NCBI GenBank assembly: GCA_009781575.1
Contig: WQXW01000088.1
Span: 1-7,067 of the forward strand
Direction: 5' to 3'
DNA length: 7,067 bases
Origin: Solirubrobacterales bacterium
GTDB taxonomy: Bacteria; Actinomycetota; Thermoleophilia; Solirubrobacterales; Solirubrobacteraceae
Under the pieces are notes generated by a model, which was given only the letters and a program-made list of their open reading frames with translations, was not told where the DNA came from and made no database searches. Positions 1 through 5,706 of this stretch are shown piece after piece; the first letter of the stretch is position 1; each line of letters begins with the position of its first letter. The position numbers were made by a program, and so were the translations under genes.

Positions 1-159
1 CAGGTGCACGAACTCCGGCACGCGGATGTGCTCGATGTTGACCAGCGAGCCGGTCTCGAGGTTGTCCACACAGATCACGCGGTGCCCGCGCGCCAGCAGC
101 TCATCGCAGAGGTGCGAGCCCACGAAGCCGGCTCCTCCGGTGACCAGGCAGGTTGGCAC
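1..159 (-). CDS. NAD-dependent epimerase/dehydratase, N-terminal fragment (cut by window start)
   Basis: The first 53 residues of a short-chain-dehydrogenase-type sugar-nucleotide epimerase/dehydratase are visible; the rest lies outside the window. A Rossmann fold is shown by beta-1 ([15 protein letters not shown]), with the dinucleotide-binding GGAGFVG at residues 8-14, and by the end of beta-2 ([11 protein letters not shown]), with Asp32 placed to bind the NAD ribose. The DNLxTGxxxNIEH pattern is typical of UDP-glucuronate decarboxylase, UDP-glucose 4-epimerase and dTDP-glucose 4,6-dehydratase relatives; the fragment is too short to choose between them. Such enzymes make nucleotide sugars for cell-surface polysaccharide in the cytoplasm. 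The GTG start at 159 is chosen because the fold begins at once after it and because a TATGCT -10 element lies 6 nt upstream. The ATG at 170-168 is in another frame. The gene is divergent from the mutase gene at 252. Confidence 0.85.
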   Translation of the reverse strand, partial: MPTCLVTGGAGFVGSHLCDELLARGHRVICVDNLETGSLVNIEHIRVPEFVHL

Positions 160-165
160 GCCCGG

Positions 166-171
166 AGCATA
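166..171 (-). promoter_or_regulatory. Putative -10 element of the epimerase gene (leaderless start)
   Basis: On the minus strand the sequence reads TATGCT, six bases (CCGGGC), then the GTG start codon. This fits a TAnnnT -10 box whose transcript would begin at the start codon itself. There is no Shine-Dalgarno sequence and no recognisable -35. The same spacing is seen at 240 and 2651. Confidence 0.5.
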
Positions 172-239
172 CCGGCGGGCTCCGGCCCGGCCCGACCGCA
201 TCCGCTCCCCCGAGCCCGGCCCGGGCAGGGTGGCGTCCT

Positions 240-245
240 TATGAT
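240..245 (+). promoter_or_regulatory. Putative -10 element of the mutase gene (leaderless start)
   Basis: TATGAT is followed by exactly six bases (GGCCCC) and then ATG at 252. A near-consensus -10 at this distance puts the transcription start on the A of ATG. No purine-rich Shine-Dalgarno lies in the usual place and no clear -35 is visible. The 92-bp gap to the divergent epimerase gene holds both promoters back to back. Confidence 0.6.
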
Positions 246-251
246 GGCCCC

Positions 252-1970
252 ATGGCAGCCACCGAGCACCAGCGCGCTGGCGGGGGCCGCGATCCCCGAC
301 CCCGCGCCGGCGGCGACGATCGCGATCCCGAGCGCGAGGCCGGGGGGCGCGACCCCGAGGAGACCGGGTCGGTCGCCCCGATCGTGGGCCCTGAGGATCC
401 GCGGCGGTTCACCGACTCGGGCATCGAGATCGGCACGCTCTACACCGAGGCCGACCTGCCCGCGCAGCAGGAGCTGGCGCGGGAGCTGGGCGAGCCGGGC
501 GAGTTCCCCTACACCCGGGGCATCCACCGCGAGATGTACCGCGGGCAGCGCTGGACCATGCGCCAGTACGCGGGCTACGCATCGGCCAAGGAGTCCAACG
601 AGCGCTACCGCTACCTGCTCTCCAAGGGCTCCACCGGCCTGTCGATGGCCTTCGACCTGCCCACCCAGCTGGGATTGGATTCCGACAACCCCCGCTGCCT
701 GGGCGAGGTGGGGCGCACGGGCGTGGCGATCGACACGATCGACGACATGCGCACCGCGTTCGACGGCATCCCGCTGGATGAGGTGTCGACCTCGATGACG
801 ATCAACGCGCCCGCCGCGTGCCTGCTGGCGCTGTATGAGCTGGTGGGCGAGGAGCAGGGCGTGGCGCCGGAGAAGCTGCGCGGCACCACCCAGAACGACG
901 TGCTCAAGGAGTACATCGCGCGCGGCAACTACATCTACCCGCCGGGCCCCACGATGCGGCTGACCACCGACCTCTTCCAGTACTGCCACGAACGCGTGCC
1001 GCGCTGGAACACGATCTCGATCTCCGGATACCACTTCCGCGAGAAGGGCTGCTCGGCGGTGCAGGAGGTCGCGTTCACGCTCTCCTCCGGCATCGCCTAT
1101 GTGCAGGCCGCGATCGACCGGGGCCTTGCAGTGGACGACTTCGCCCCCCGCCTGGCGTTCTTCTTCAACGGCCACAACAACGTCTTCCAGGAGGTCGCCA
1201 AGTTCCGCGCCGCGCGGCGCATGTGGGCCAGAATCATGCGCGAGCGTTTCGGCGCGATCAAGCCGAAGGCGATGATGCTGCGCTTTCACACCCAGACCGG
1301 CGGTGTGACGCTCACCGCGCAGCAGCCGGAGAACAACATCGTGCGCGTGGCCCTGCAGGGGTTCGCCGCGGTGTGCGGGGGCACGCAGTCGTTGCACACC
1401 AACGGCTTCGACGAGGCGCTCGCGCTGCCCACCGAGCGCGCGGCGAAGATCGCGCTGCGCACCCAGCAGATCCTCGCCGAGGAGTCCGGCGCGGCCGACA
1501 CGGTCGACCCCTTCGCGGGCTCCTACTTCGTCGAGTCGCTCACCGACGAGCTGGAAGAGCGCGCCACCGCGCTGATCGCCAAGGTCGACGCGCTGGGCGG
1601 CTCGGTGCAGGCGATCGAGTTCATCACCCACGAGATCGACGAGTCGGCGTGGGGCTACCAGGAGCGCTACCGCATCGGCCAGGACGTCGTGGTGGGTGTC
1701 AACGCCTACGAGGAGGACGACATCGAGGTCCCCGACCTGTTGCGCGTCGATCCGCAGTCCGAGCGCCAACAGCTGGCACGCCTGGCGCAGTTCAAGTCCA
1801 ACCGCGATCTCGATCTCGTGGGCCGGCGGCTGGCGGAGCTGCGCGACGCGGCCGCCGGCGAGCCCAACCTCGTGCCGTTCATCCGCGACGCCCTGCGCGA
1901 CCGCTGCTCGCTGGGGGAGGTGTGCGGCGCGATGGAGGAGGTCTTCGGCCGGTACACGCCGAACTTCTAG
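252..1970 (+). CDS. mcmA1: Methylmalonyl-CoA mutase, large catalytic subunit lacking the B12 domain
   Basis: 572 aa. It isomerises (R)-methylmalonyl-CoA to succinyl-CoA with adenosylcobalamin, in the cytoplasm. Residues ~70-560 match the acyl-CoA-binding TIM barrel ([71 protein letters not shown]). From alignment recalled with the Propionibacterium enzyme, Tyr106, Arg224 and His261 correspond to Tyr89, Arg207 and His244, all at a constant +17 offset. Tyr and Arg at the first two sites mark methylmalonyl-CoA specificity; isobutyryl-CoA mutases have Phe and Gln, and 2-hydroxyisobutyryl-CoA mutase has Ile at the first. The protein ends at the linker (FGRYTPNF), so the DxHxxG cobalamin domain must come from a separate small subunit, which is not in the window. 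Residues 9-38 form a low-complexity extension with three RDP repeats. ATG 252 is chosen from the -10 spacing. It is probably co-transcribed with the next gene, 18 nt downstream. Confidence 0.93.
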   Translation: MAATEHQRAGGGRDPRPRAGGDDRDPEREAGGRDPEETGSVAPIVGPEDPRRFTDSGIEIGTLYTEADLPAQQELARELGEPGEFPYTRGIHREMYRGQRWTMRQYAGYASAKESNERYRYLLSKGSTGLSMAFDLPTQLGLDSDNPRCLGEVGRTGVAIDTIDDMRTAFDGIPLDEVSTSMTINAPAACLLALYELVGEEQGVAPEKLRGTTQNDVLKEYIARGNYIYPPGPTMRLTTDLFQYCHERVPRWNTISISGYHFREKGCSAVQEVAFTLSSGIAYVQAAIDRGLAVDDFAPRLAFFFNGHNNVFQEVAKFRAARRMWARIMRERFGAIKPKAMMLRFHTQTGGVTLTAQQPENNIVRVALQGFAAVCGGTQSLHTNGFDEALALPTERAAKIALRTQQILAEESGAADTVDPFAGSYFVESLTDELEERATALIAKVDALGGSVQAIEFITHEIDESAWGYQERYRIGQDVVVGVNAYEEDDIEVPDLLRVDPQSERQQLARLAQFKSNRDLDLVGRRLAELRDAAAGEPNLVPFIRDALRDRCSLGEVCGAMEEVFGRYTPNF

Positions 1971-1976
1971 AGCCGT

Positions 1977-1980
1977 GAGG
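1977..1980 (+). promoter_or_regulatory. Shine-Dalgarno of the DUF2269 gene
   Basis: GAGG lies 8 nt before ATG 1989, inside the 18-nt gap after the mutase stop. It is an ordinary ribosome-binding site for an operon-internal gene. It contrasts with the first genes of transcription units here, which have a -10 box instead. Confidence 0.5.
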
Positions 1981-1988
1981 CTCACCTG

Positions 1989-2471
1989 ATGCTCGCCATA
2001 TCCGCCTACAACGTGGTGCTGGCGATCCACATCATGGGCGTGGTGATCGCCTTCGGCGTGACCTTCGCCTACCCCATCATGTTCGCGCTGACCGCCCGCC
2101 ACGGGCCGCGCAGCCTGCCGCTCATGCACCGCATCGAACTCACGATCAACCGCGCGCTCATCAACGGCGGCCTGCTGATCGTGCTGGGCGCCGGCATCTA
2201 CCTCGCCAGCAAGGGCCACCACTGGAAAGAATTCTTCGTGTCGTGGGGCATCGGCGCGGTGATCGTGATCGGCGCCGTCACGGGCGCCGTATTGATCCCC
2301 ACCTCCAAGCGCGCCCGCGAGCTGGCCGAACGCGACCTGGCCGCCAGCGGCGACGGCGACCCGACCTTCAGCGAGGAGTACAGCGCGGTGACCCGCCGCC
2401 TCAACGTGGCGGGGAGCTTCCTCAGTCTCCTGGTCCTGGTCACGATCTTCTTCATGGCGACGAAGCCGTAG
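1989..2471 (+). CDS. DUF2269-type integral membrane protein
   Basis: 160 aa, with four likely transmembrane helices at about residues 7-34, 56-74, 83-103 and 139-156. There is no separate cleavable signal peptide. Loop 1-2 is short and contains RHGPRSLPLMHR. Loop 3-4 (about 104-138) is longer, hydrophilic and rich in charge (SKRARELAERDLAASGDGD). A histidine sits within helix 1 (LAIHIMG), as is common in the DUF2269 family of predicted membrane proteins, whose function is not known. The length is usual for the family. The gene is 18 nt after the mutase stop and preceded by GAGG, so co-transcription with the mutase is likely, but I know of no mechanistic link between the two. The family assignment is by recognition of the overall pattern and is less sure than the membrane topology. 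Confidence 0.82.
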   Translation: MLAISAYNVVLAIHIMGVVIAFGVTFAYPIMFALTARHGPRSLPLMHRIELTINRALINGGLLIVLGAGIYLASKGHHWKEFFVSWGIGAVIVIGAVTGAVLIPTSKRARELAERDLAASGDGDPTFSEEYSAVTRRLNVAGSFLSLLVLVTIFFMATKP

Positions 2472-2507
2472 GAGCGATCCAGTGCTCCTCGCTGGCGATC
2501 CCCGGCG

Positions 2508-2613
2508 GGGAATCTGGCGCGGCTCGAACACGCCTGTCTGAGGCGCCGTTGGGGGATTTGAAAAGAGGATTCATTCCGCGCGGAACGAATCCACAAAACA
2601 AAACACACAACGG
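2508..2613 (+). repeat. Intergenic repeat, copy 1 (106 bp)
   Basis: This stretch matches the reverse complement of 5421-5530 over its whole length. By hand alignment there are about 10 substitutions and one 4-base gap (copy 2 has an extra ACGC near GGGAATCTGGCGC), about 90% identity. Order in this orientation: GGGAATCTGGCGC end, GGCTCGAACAC block, GTTGGGGGATT, an A-rich run with GAGG, the palindromic core (2567-2592), then an A/C-rich tail (ACAAAACAAAACACACAACGG). Similarity stops sharply at both ends. It fills most of the gap between the DUF2269 gene and asd. No terminal inverted repeats and no convincing reading frame are seen, so I describe it as a dispersed intergenic repeat of unknown role. 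Confidence 0.9.
2567..2592. repeat. 26-bp palindromic core of repeat copy 1 (one mismatch)
   Basis: Two 13-base arms meet with no spacer: GGATTCATTCCGC and GCGGAACGAATCC. The single mismatch is A2573 opposite C2586. In a minus-strand RNA it becomes a U-G wobble, so the hairpin would persist there. In that direction it is followed by CTCTTTTC, a short T run, so it could act as an intrinsic terminator for antisense transcription coming from asd. In the + direction it is followed by an A/C-rich tail and lacks a T run. Confidence 0.8.
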
Positions 2614-2650
2614 CAGCTGCTCGGCTCGACCGGCACCGCTGGGCCCGCGA

Positions 2651-2656
2651 TACGCT
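2651..2656 (+). promoter_or_regulatory. Putative -10 element of asd (leaderless start)
   Basis: TACGCT is followed by six bases (GCGGTC) and then ATG at 2663, the same geometry as at 240 and on the minus strand at 166. No Shine-Dalgarno precedes the ATG. A weak TCGACC at 2626 is a possible -35, but its 19-nt spacing makes it unconvincing. Confidence 0.5.
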
Positions 2657-2662
2657 GCGGTC

Positions 2663-3706
2663 ATGGGCGTCGACGGCTACAGGGTTGCGGTTGTGGGTGC
2701 CACCGGACAGGTCGGCTCGCTGATGTTGCGCCTGCTGGAGGAGCGGTCGTTCCCCGCGCGCGAGCTGGTGGCCTTCGCGTCCGAGCGCTCCACCGGGCGG
2801 GAGCTCGAGGGGGGGCATGTGGTGCAGGCGCTCTCCGCGGAGGCGATCGAGGGGTTCGACGTGGCGCTCTTCTCCGCCGGCGGCTCCACCTCGGGCGAGT
2901 GGGCGCCCCGCTTTGCCGCGGCCGGCGCGGTGGTGATCGACAACTCTTCGCGGTGGCGCATGGAGGAGGAGGTGCCGCTGGTGGTGGCGGAGGTCAACCC
3001 CAACGCGCTGGCGGGGCACCGCGGCATCATCGCGAACCCCAACTGCTCGACCATGCAGATGGTCGTGGCGCTGGCGCCGCTTCACCGGGAGGCGGGCATC
3101 GAGCGGCTCGTGATCGCCACCTATCAGGCCGTGTCCGGCACCGGCCGCGGCGCCGTCGAGGAGCTGCTCGCGCAATCGCACGCGCTGTTGCACGGCGCCC
3201 AGATCGACGCCCCCGCGGTGTACGCCCACCAGATCGCGTTCAACGCGCTGCCCCACGCCGGCGGCTTCGCCGCCGGCGACGATCACACCGACGAGGAGCG
3301 CAAGCTGATCAACGAGACCCGCAAGATCCTCGGCGACCCCGCGATCGCGATCAGCGCCACCTGCGTGCGGGTGCCGGTGGTCAACGGCCACTCCGAGGCG
3401 GTCAACGTGCAGACGCGCCAGCCATTGAGCGTCACGCGCGCCCGGGAGCTGCTGGCCGCGTTCCCCGGCGTGTCCGTGCTCGACGACCCCGCCACCGCGC
3501 GCTACCCGATGGCGATCGACGCCGACGGTCGCGACGAGGTGCTCGTGGGGCGCATCCGCCGCGATCCCGGCCACCACCGCGCGCTGGACATGTGGATCGT
3601 GGCCGACAACCTGCGCAAGGGCGCCGCCACCAACGCCGTACAGATCGCGGAGCTGCTGCACGAGCGCGGGCTGCTCACGCCCCCACGCGAGCGCGTGGCG
3701 AGCTGA
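2663..3706 (+). CDS. asd: Aspartate-semialdehyde dehydrogenase
   Basis: 347 aa. It reduces L-4-aspartyl phosphate to aspartate semialdehyde with NADPH, the branch-point step to lysine/diaminopimelate, threonine, methionine and isoleucine, in the cytoplasm. The N-terminal nucleotide-binding domain has GATGQVG at residues 12-18. The catalytic Cys128 lies in ANPNCST, Gln155 in TYQAVSGTGRGA, and Arg236 and His243 in CVRVPVVNGHSEAVN. The Cys-Gln spacing (27) and Arg-His spacing (7) equal those of the E. coli enzyme (Cys135/Gln162, Arg267/His274). The C-terminus (MWIVADNLRKGAATNAVQIAELL) is also typical, and the length is normal for the bacterial type. ATG 2663 is chosen because the fold begins just after it and the -10 lies 6 nt upstream; the reading frame is open further upstream, but that part is repeat DNA. 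No aspartokinase gene is adjacent. It stands alone, 191 nt after the DUF2269 gene. Confidence 0.96.
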   Translation: MGVDGYRVAVVGATGQVGSLMLRLLEERSFPARELVAFASERSTGRELEGGHVVQALSAEAIEGFDVALFSAGGSTSGEWAPRFAAAGAVVIDNSSRWRMEEEVPLVVAEVNPNALAGHRGIIANPNCSTMQMVVALAPLHREAGIERLVIATYQAVSGTGRGAVEELLAQSHALLHGAQIDAPAVYAHQIAFNALPHAGGFAAGDDHTDEERKLINETRKILGDPAIAISATCVRVPVVNGHSEAVNVQTRQPLSVTRARELLAAFPGVSVLDDPATARYPMAIDADGRDEVLVGRIRRDPGHHRALDMWIVADNLRKGAATNAVQIAELLHERGLLTPPRERVAS

Positions 3707-3816
3707 GGCTCACGCCGCGCTACGGGAGGCGCAGCGCTGGCGCGCCCCCTCGCCTCAGGTGCCGGAGGCGGTGGCGAGCGGGCGGCGCGGTTGCAGGAGT
3801 CCCGCCCCGTCGCGCG

Positions 3817-3822
3817 AAGAAT
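3817..3822 (+). promoter_or_regulatory. Possible weak -10 element of the SRPBCC-like gene
   Basis: AAGAAT is followed by six bases (CGGGCG) and then GTG 3829. The spacing matches the other leaderless-type starts, but the first T of TAnnnT is missing. It is listed because of the spacing and may be chance. The 122-nt gap 3707-3828 otherwise shows only a GC-rich imperfect hairpin (CGCCTC ... GAGGCG) without a T run. Confidence 0.3.
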
Positions 3823-3828
3823 CGGGCG

Positions 3829-4686
3829 GTGATCTCCTCCGAGGTCAGGCGCACGCTGGTCAAGTCCCCGCCGGAGCTGTGGGCCGAGCTCAGCGACCCC
3901 CCGTCCCTGGCGCGACACCTGGAGGCGTTCGAGGAGGTGCGCATCACCCGCGTCGTGCCCGAGAGCAGGATCGAGTGGGAGGCACGCGAAGCGACCGGCG
4001 CCATCGCGATGCAACCCTCCGGCTGGGGCACCCAGGTGGTGCTGTCGGTCCTGCGCGAGCCCGAGCCTCAGGCTGCGTCGAGCGAACCGGAGCCCTCCGC
4101 GCCCGCGCCCGCGCCCGCGACAGCGCCCGCGGCCGAGGAGCCGCCCGCGGCGGAGGGATCGCCCCCAACCGAGAAGCAGCCCGCAGCGGACACGGAGCCT
4201 GCGGCACAGAGCGGGCACGCGGAAGCGGCGGCGGAAGCGGCGGCTGGCGAGGGTGGGGCGGCCGCCGAGCAGCCGCCCGCCGCCCAGCACACACCGGCCG
4301 CAGAGCGCAGGCGCGGCTTCTTCTCGCGCCTGTTCGCTCGCATGAGAGCACGCCGGGCAGCGGCGGCACAGGGGTCGTCCGTGGCTGCCAGCCAAGTGCA
4401 CCCGCCGACCACGGTGGAGGACCGCCGGCGGTCCCACGCAGCGCAGTCGGAGGCCTCCGACGGGCCCAACCAGGCCCGTGCTGTTGAAAAGGCGACTGGC
4501 CCAGATGAGCCGCCGGTGGCCCCTGAACCGCCGCCGGCAGATGGAGCTCGAGCGGACGGCGCGACCGACCTCACCGGAGAACTGGCCGCGCTCGAGCGGC
4601 AGCTGACAGAGGAGACCACGGCGCTGCTCGTCTCGATGCTCGACCGGCTCGGCTCCGCGCACCACAGGCCGTTCTCGCGCGCCTGA
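3829..4686 (+). CDS. SRPBCC-like small protein with a long Pro/Ala/Glu-rich insertion
   Basis: 285 aa. Residues 1-75 look like the first part of a SRPBCC/START-like fold: a beta strand (ISSEVRRTLVKS), a helical stretch (PPELWAELSDPPSLARHL) and further strands (VRITRVVPESRIEWEARE, then ATGAIAMQPSGWGTQVVLSVL). Residues 77-160 are low complexity, with PEP, APAPAP and AEAAAEAAAG runs. Residues 160-180 form a strongly basic segment with aromatics (RRGFFSRLFARMRARR), probably an amphipathic helix. Residues 181-248 are again disordered. Residues 249-285 give a closing helix (ELAALERQLTEETTALLVSMLDRLG) and a tail AHHRPFSRA. I read this as one small domain whose final helix is separated from its sheet by ~170 disordered residues. 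The fold is an inference from pattern; ligand and role are unknown. GTG 3829 is the start from which the domain begins. The coding frame is supported over the low-complexity part by the sensible C-terminal helix. The hydrolase follows after 23 nt. Confidence 0.65.
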   Translation: MISSEVRRTLVKSPPELWAELSDPPSLARHLEAFEEVRITRVVPESRIEWEAREATGAIAMQPSGWGTQVVLSVLREPEPQAASSEPEPSAPAPAPATAPAAEEPPAAEGSPPTEKQPAADTEPAAQSGHAEAAAEAAAGEGGAAAEQPPAAQHTPAAERRRGFFSRLFARMRARRAAAAQGSSVAASQVHPPTTVEDRRRSHAAQSEASDGPNQARAVEKATGPDEPPVAPEPPPADGARADGATDLTGELAALERQLTEETTALLVSMLDRLGSAHHRPFSRA

Positions 4687-4709
4687 CACCTTGGACGGGG
4701 CTGTCGGCG

Positions 4710-5387
4710 GTGTGCGCTCTGATCTATCGCGAGCGGCCCGCGTCGGGGGCGCCCGTGGGGCTTCTCATCCTCCACCACGGCCGCGGCACCGACGAGCACG
4801 ACCTCTTGGGGCTGGCCGACGTGCTGGACCCCGAGCGACGGCTGCACGTGGTCTCGCCCCGCGCGCCGCTCACGCTGCCGGGCTCGCCCGGATACCACTG
4901 GTACACCGTGCCTCGTGTGGGCCACCCCGACCCCGACACGTTCCGCGCCACCTACCGAGAGCTCGGGGCGTTCCACGAGGAGACCTGGGCGCGCACCGGT
5001 GTGGGATCGAGCCACACCGTGCTCGCGGGTTTCTCGATGGGCGCTGTGATGAGCTGCGCGCTCGGGCTGGGCGGCGATCGACCGCTCACCGCCGGCATCA
5101 TGGCGTTCTCCGGGTTCATCCCCACCGTCGAGGGCTGGCAGCCCGAGCTCGCCTCGCGCGCGGCTCTGCCCGTGTTCATCGCCCACGGGCGCCGCGACCC
5201 GATCATCGACATCGCCTTCGCGCGGCGCGCCCACGAGCTCCTCGACGCCGCCGGGCTGCCCGTCGCATATCTCGAATCCGACGGCACGCACCGCATCGAT
5301 CCCGCCCACATCCCCGCCGCGACCCGCTGGCTCGCGGCGGCCACGGCGGCGAATCATCGAGGGCCTCCGCCCGGCCCGCGCGCGTAA
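4710..5387 (+). CDS. Alpha/beta hydrolase, carboxylesterase/phospholipase type
   Basis: 225 aa. It is a predicted cytoplasmic serine esterase of the small phospholipase/carboxylesterase group (Abhydrolase_2-like). The oxyanion-side motif [16 protein letters not shown] is at residues 18-33, the nucleophile elbow GFSMG at 107-111 with Ser109, the acid Asp163 in [10 protein letters not shown], and the base His194 in DGTHRID, so the whole catalytic triad is present. Length is normal for the family. No signal peptide or membrane segment is seen. The substrate cannot be told from sequence; relatives act on carboxyl esters, lysophospholipids or acyl-thioesters. The start is GTG 4710; a weak purine-rich GGACGGGG lies 9 nt upstream, and the first strand begins soon after. 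The 23-nt gap to the preceding gene suggests co-transcription. The C-terminal ~12 residues ([11 protein letters not shown]) look like an unstructured tail. Repeat copy 2 starts 33 nt after the stop. Confidence 0.88.
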   Translation: MCALIYRERPASGAPVGLLILHHGRGTDEHDLLGLADVLDPERRLHVVSPRAPLTLPGSPGYHWYTVPRVGHPDPDTFRATYRELGAFHEETWARTGVGSSHTVLAGFSMGAVMSCALGLGGDRPLTAGIMAFSGFIPTVEGWQPELASRAALPVFIAHGRRDPIIDIAFARRAHELLDAAGLPVAYLESDGTHRIDPAHIPAATRWLAAATAANHRGPPPGPRA

Positions 5388-5420
5388 GCAGCATCGAACC
5401 ACTGCGCCGCTGAGCGCCGG

Positions 5421-5530
5421 CCGTTGCGTGTTTTGTTTTTTGGATTCGTTCCGCGCGGAACGAATCCTCTTTTTGAATCCCCCAACGCTGCCTCCGACAG
5501 ATGTGTTCGAGCCGCGTGCGCCAGATTCCC
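5421..5530 (-). repeat. Intergenic repeat, copy 2 (110 bp, inverted relative to copy 1)
   Basis: Read on the minus strand this is the counterpart of 2508-2613, with about 90% identity and one 4-base insertion. The GGGAATCTGG end is at 5530 and the ACAACGG-like end is at 5421. Its palindromic core (5442-5467) is perfect, unlike copy 1. On the + strand the core is preceded by a T-rich run (TTTTGTTTTTT) and followed by CTCTTTTTG. It lies between the hydrolase stop and the carboxyltransferase start. The substitutions lie mostly outside the core, which suggests the core is what is kept. Confidence 0.9.
5442..5475 (+). terminator. Possible intrinsic terminator: perfect 26-bp palindrome plus T run
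   Basis: The arms GGATTCGTTCCGC and GCGGAACGAATCC (5442-5467) form a perfect palindrome; in RNA, about 11 pairs would close on a small loop. CTCTTTTTG follows on the + strand. The position, 55 nt after the hydrolase stop, suits a terminator for the SRPBCC-hydrolase unit. Against this, a perfect DNA palindrome can equally be a protein-binding site, and the same core in copy 1 has the T run pointing away from the upstream gene. Confidence 0.45.
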
Positions 5531-5532
5531 GC

Positions 5533-5546
5533 AAAATGCGCATTTT
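5533..5546. repeat. 14-bp AT-flanked palindrome next to repeat copy 2
   Basis: AAAATGCGCATTTT is a perfect inverted repeat beginning 3 nt outside the end of repeat copy 2. Copy 1 has no equivalent; a short CCCCGGCGGGG stem sits there instead. Four A and four T in a row are unusual for this GC-rich DNA. It could be an operator for the carboxyltransferase promoter 147 nt downstream, or a hairpin. No factor can be named. Confidence 0.5.
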
Positions 5547-5692
5547 CACGGCGCCCGCGCGGGCCCGCGGCGCAGGTAGGGGGACTTTGATCAGGTCGGA
5601 GAAGCGCGCCGCCCATTTCCTGTGGCGGCGGCCCCCGCTGGGCCCCTCCCCTGGGGAGACCTCGCCAATCTCGGCCACTCCAGGGTCGCGGA
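5547..5692. other. GC-rich non-coding stretch upstream of the carboxyltransferase gene
   Basis: No convincing gene. It holds a 12-bp palindrome GCCCGCGCGGGC (5553-5564), a perfect 7-bp GC stem (CGCCGCC at 5607-5613 with GGCGGCG at 5624-5630, 10-nt loop) and a short CTCCC/GGGAG hairpin (5646-5658). None is followed by a T run. An open minus-strand frame crosses it but continues through repeat DNA and antisense to the hydrolase gene. If the carboxyltransferase gene is transcribed from 5693 without a leader, these hairpins are not in its mRNA. Confidence 0.4.
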
Positions 5693-5698
5693 TAACAT
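5693..5698 (+). promoter_or_regulatory. Putative -10 element of the carboxyltransferase gene
   Basis: TAACAT lies 8 nt before ATG 5707, with only C and G between, so there is no Shine-Dalgarno. The transcript would carry a leader of about 0-2 nt. The spacing is two bases longer than at the other starts. No -35 is recognisable. Confidence 0.45.
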
Positions 5699-5706
5699 CC
5701 CCGCCC

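Noticed and set aside
75..2531. Very long minus-strand open frame (818 codons) opposite the mutase and DUF2269 genes
   Set aside because: It is antisense to two clearly coding genes, its composition (Arg/Ala/His/Gly/Val-rich) is that of a mirror frame in GC-rich DNA, and no domain is recognisable.
2567..2605. Intrinsic terminator for the mutase-DUF2269 unit on the + strand
   Set aside because: After the palindrome the + strand is A/C-rich, with no T run, and the stem has an A-C mismatch on that strand.
1976..3713. The 10-mer TGAGGCTCAC occurs at 1976-1985 and at 3704-3713, both just after gene ends
   Set aside because: It overlaps a Shine-Dalgarno in one case and a stop codon in the other; the flanks do not match, so chance is the simpler reading.
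3744..3775. GC-rich imperfect hairpin after asd
   Set aside because: Short stem without a T run, and in DNA of this composition such stems are frequent; not enough for a terminator call.
2508..5530. Composite transposon or MITE ends
   Set aside because: No transposase in the interval, the repeats lack terminal inverted repeats of their own, and no target-site duplication was found.
5421..5545. Small minus-strand peptide starting [15 protein letters not shown] within repeat copy 2
   Set aside because: The ATG lies outside the shared repeat and is absent from copy 1, and the 4-nt gap between copies would shift the frame, so coding is not supported.
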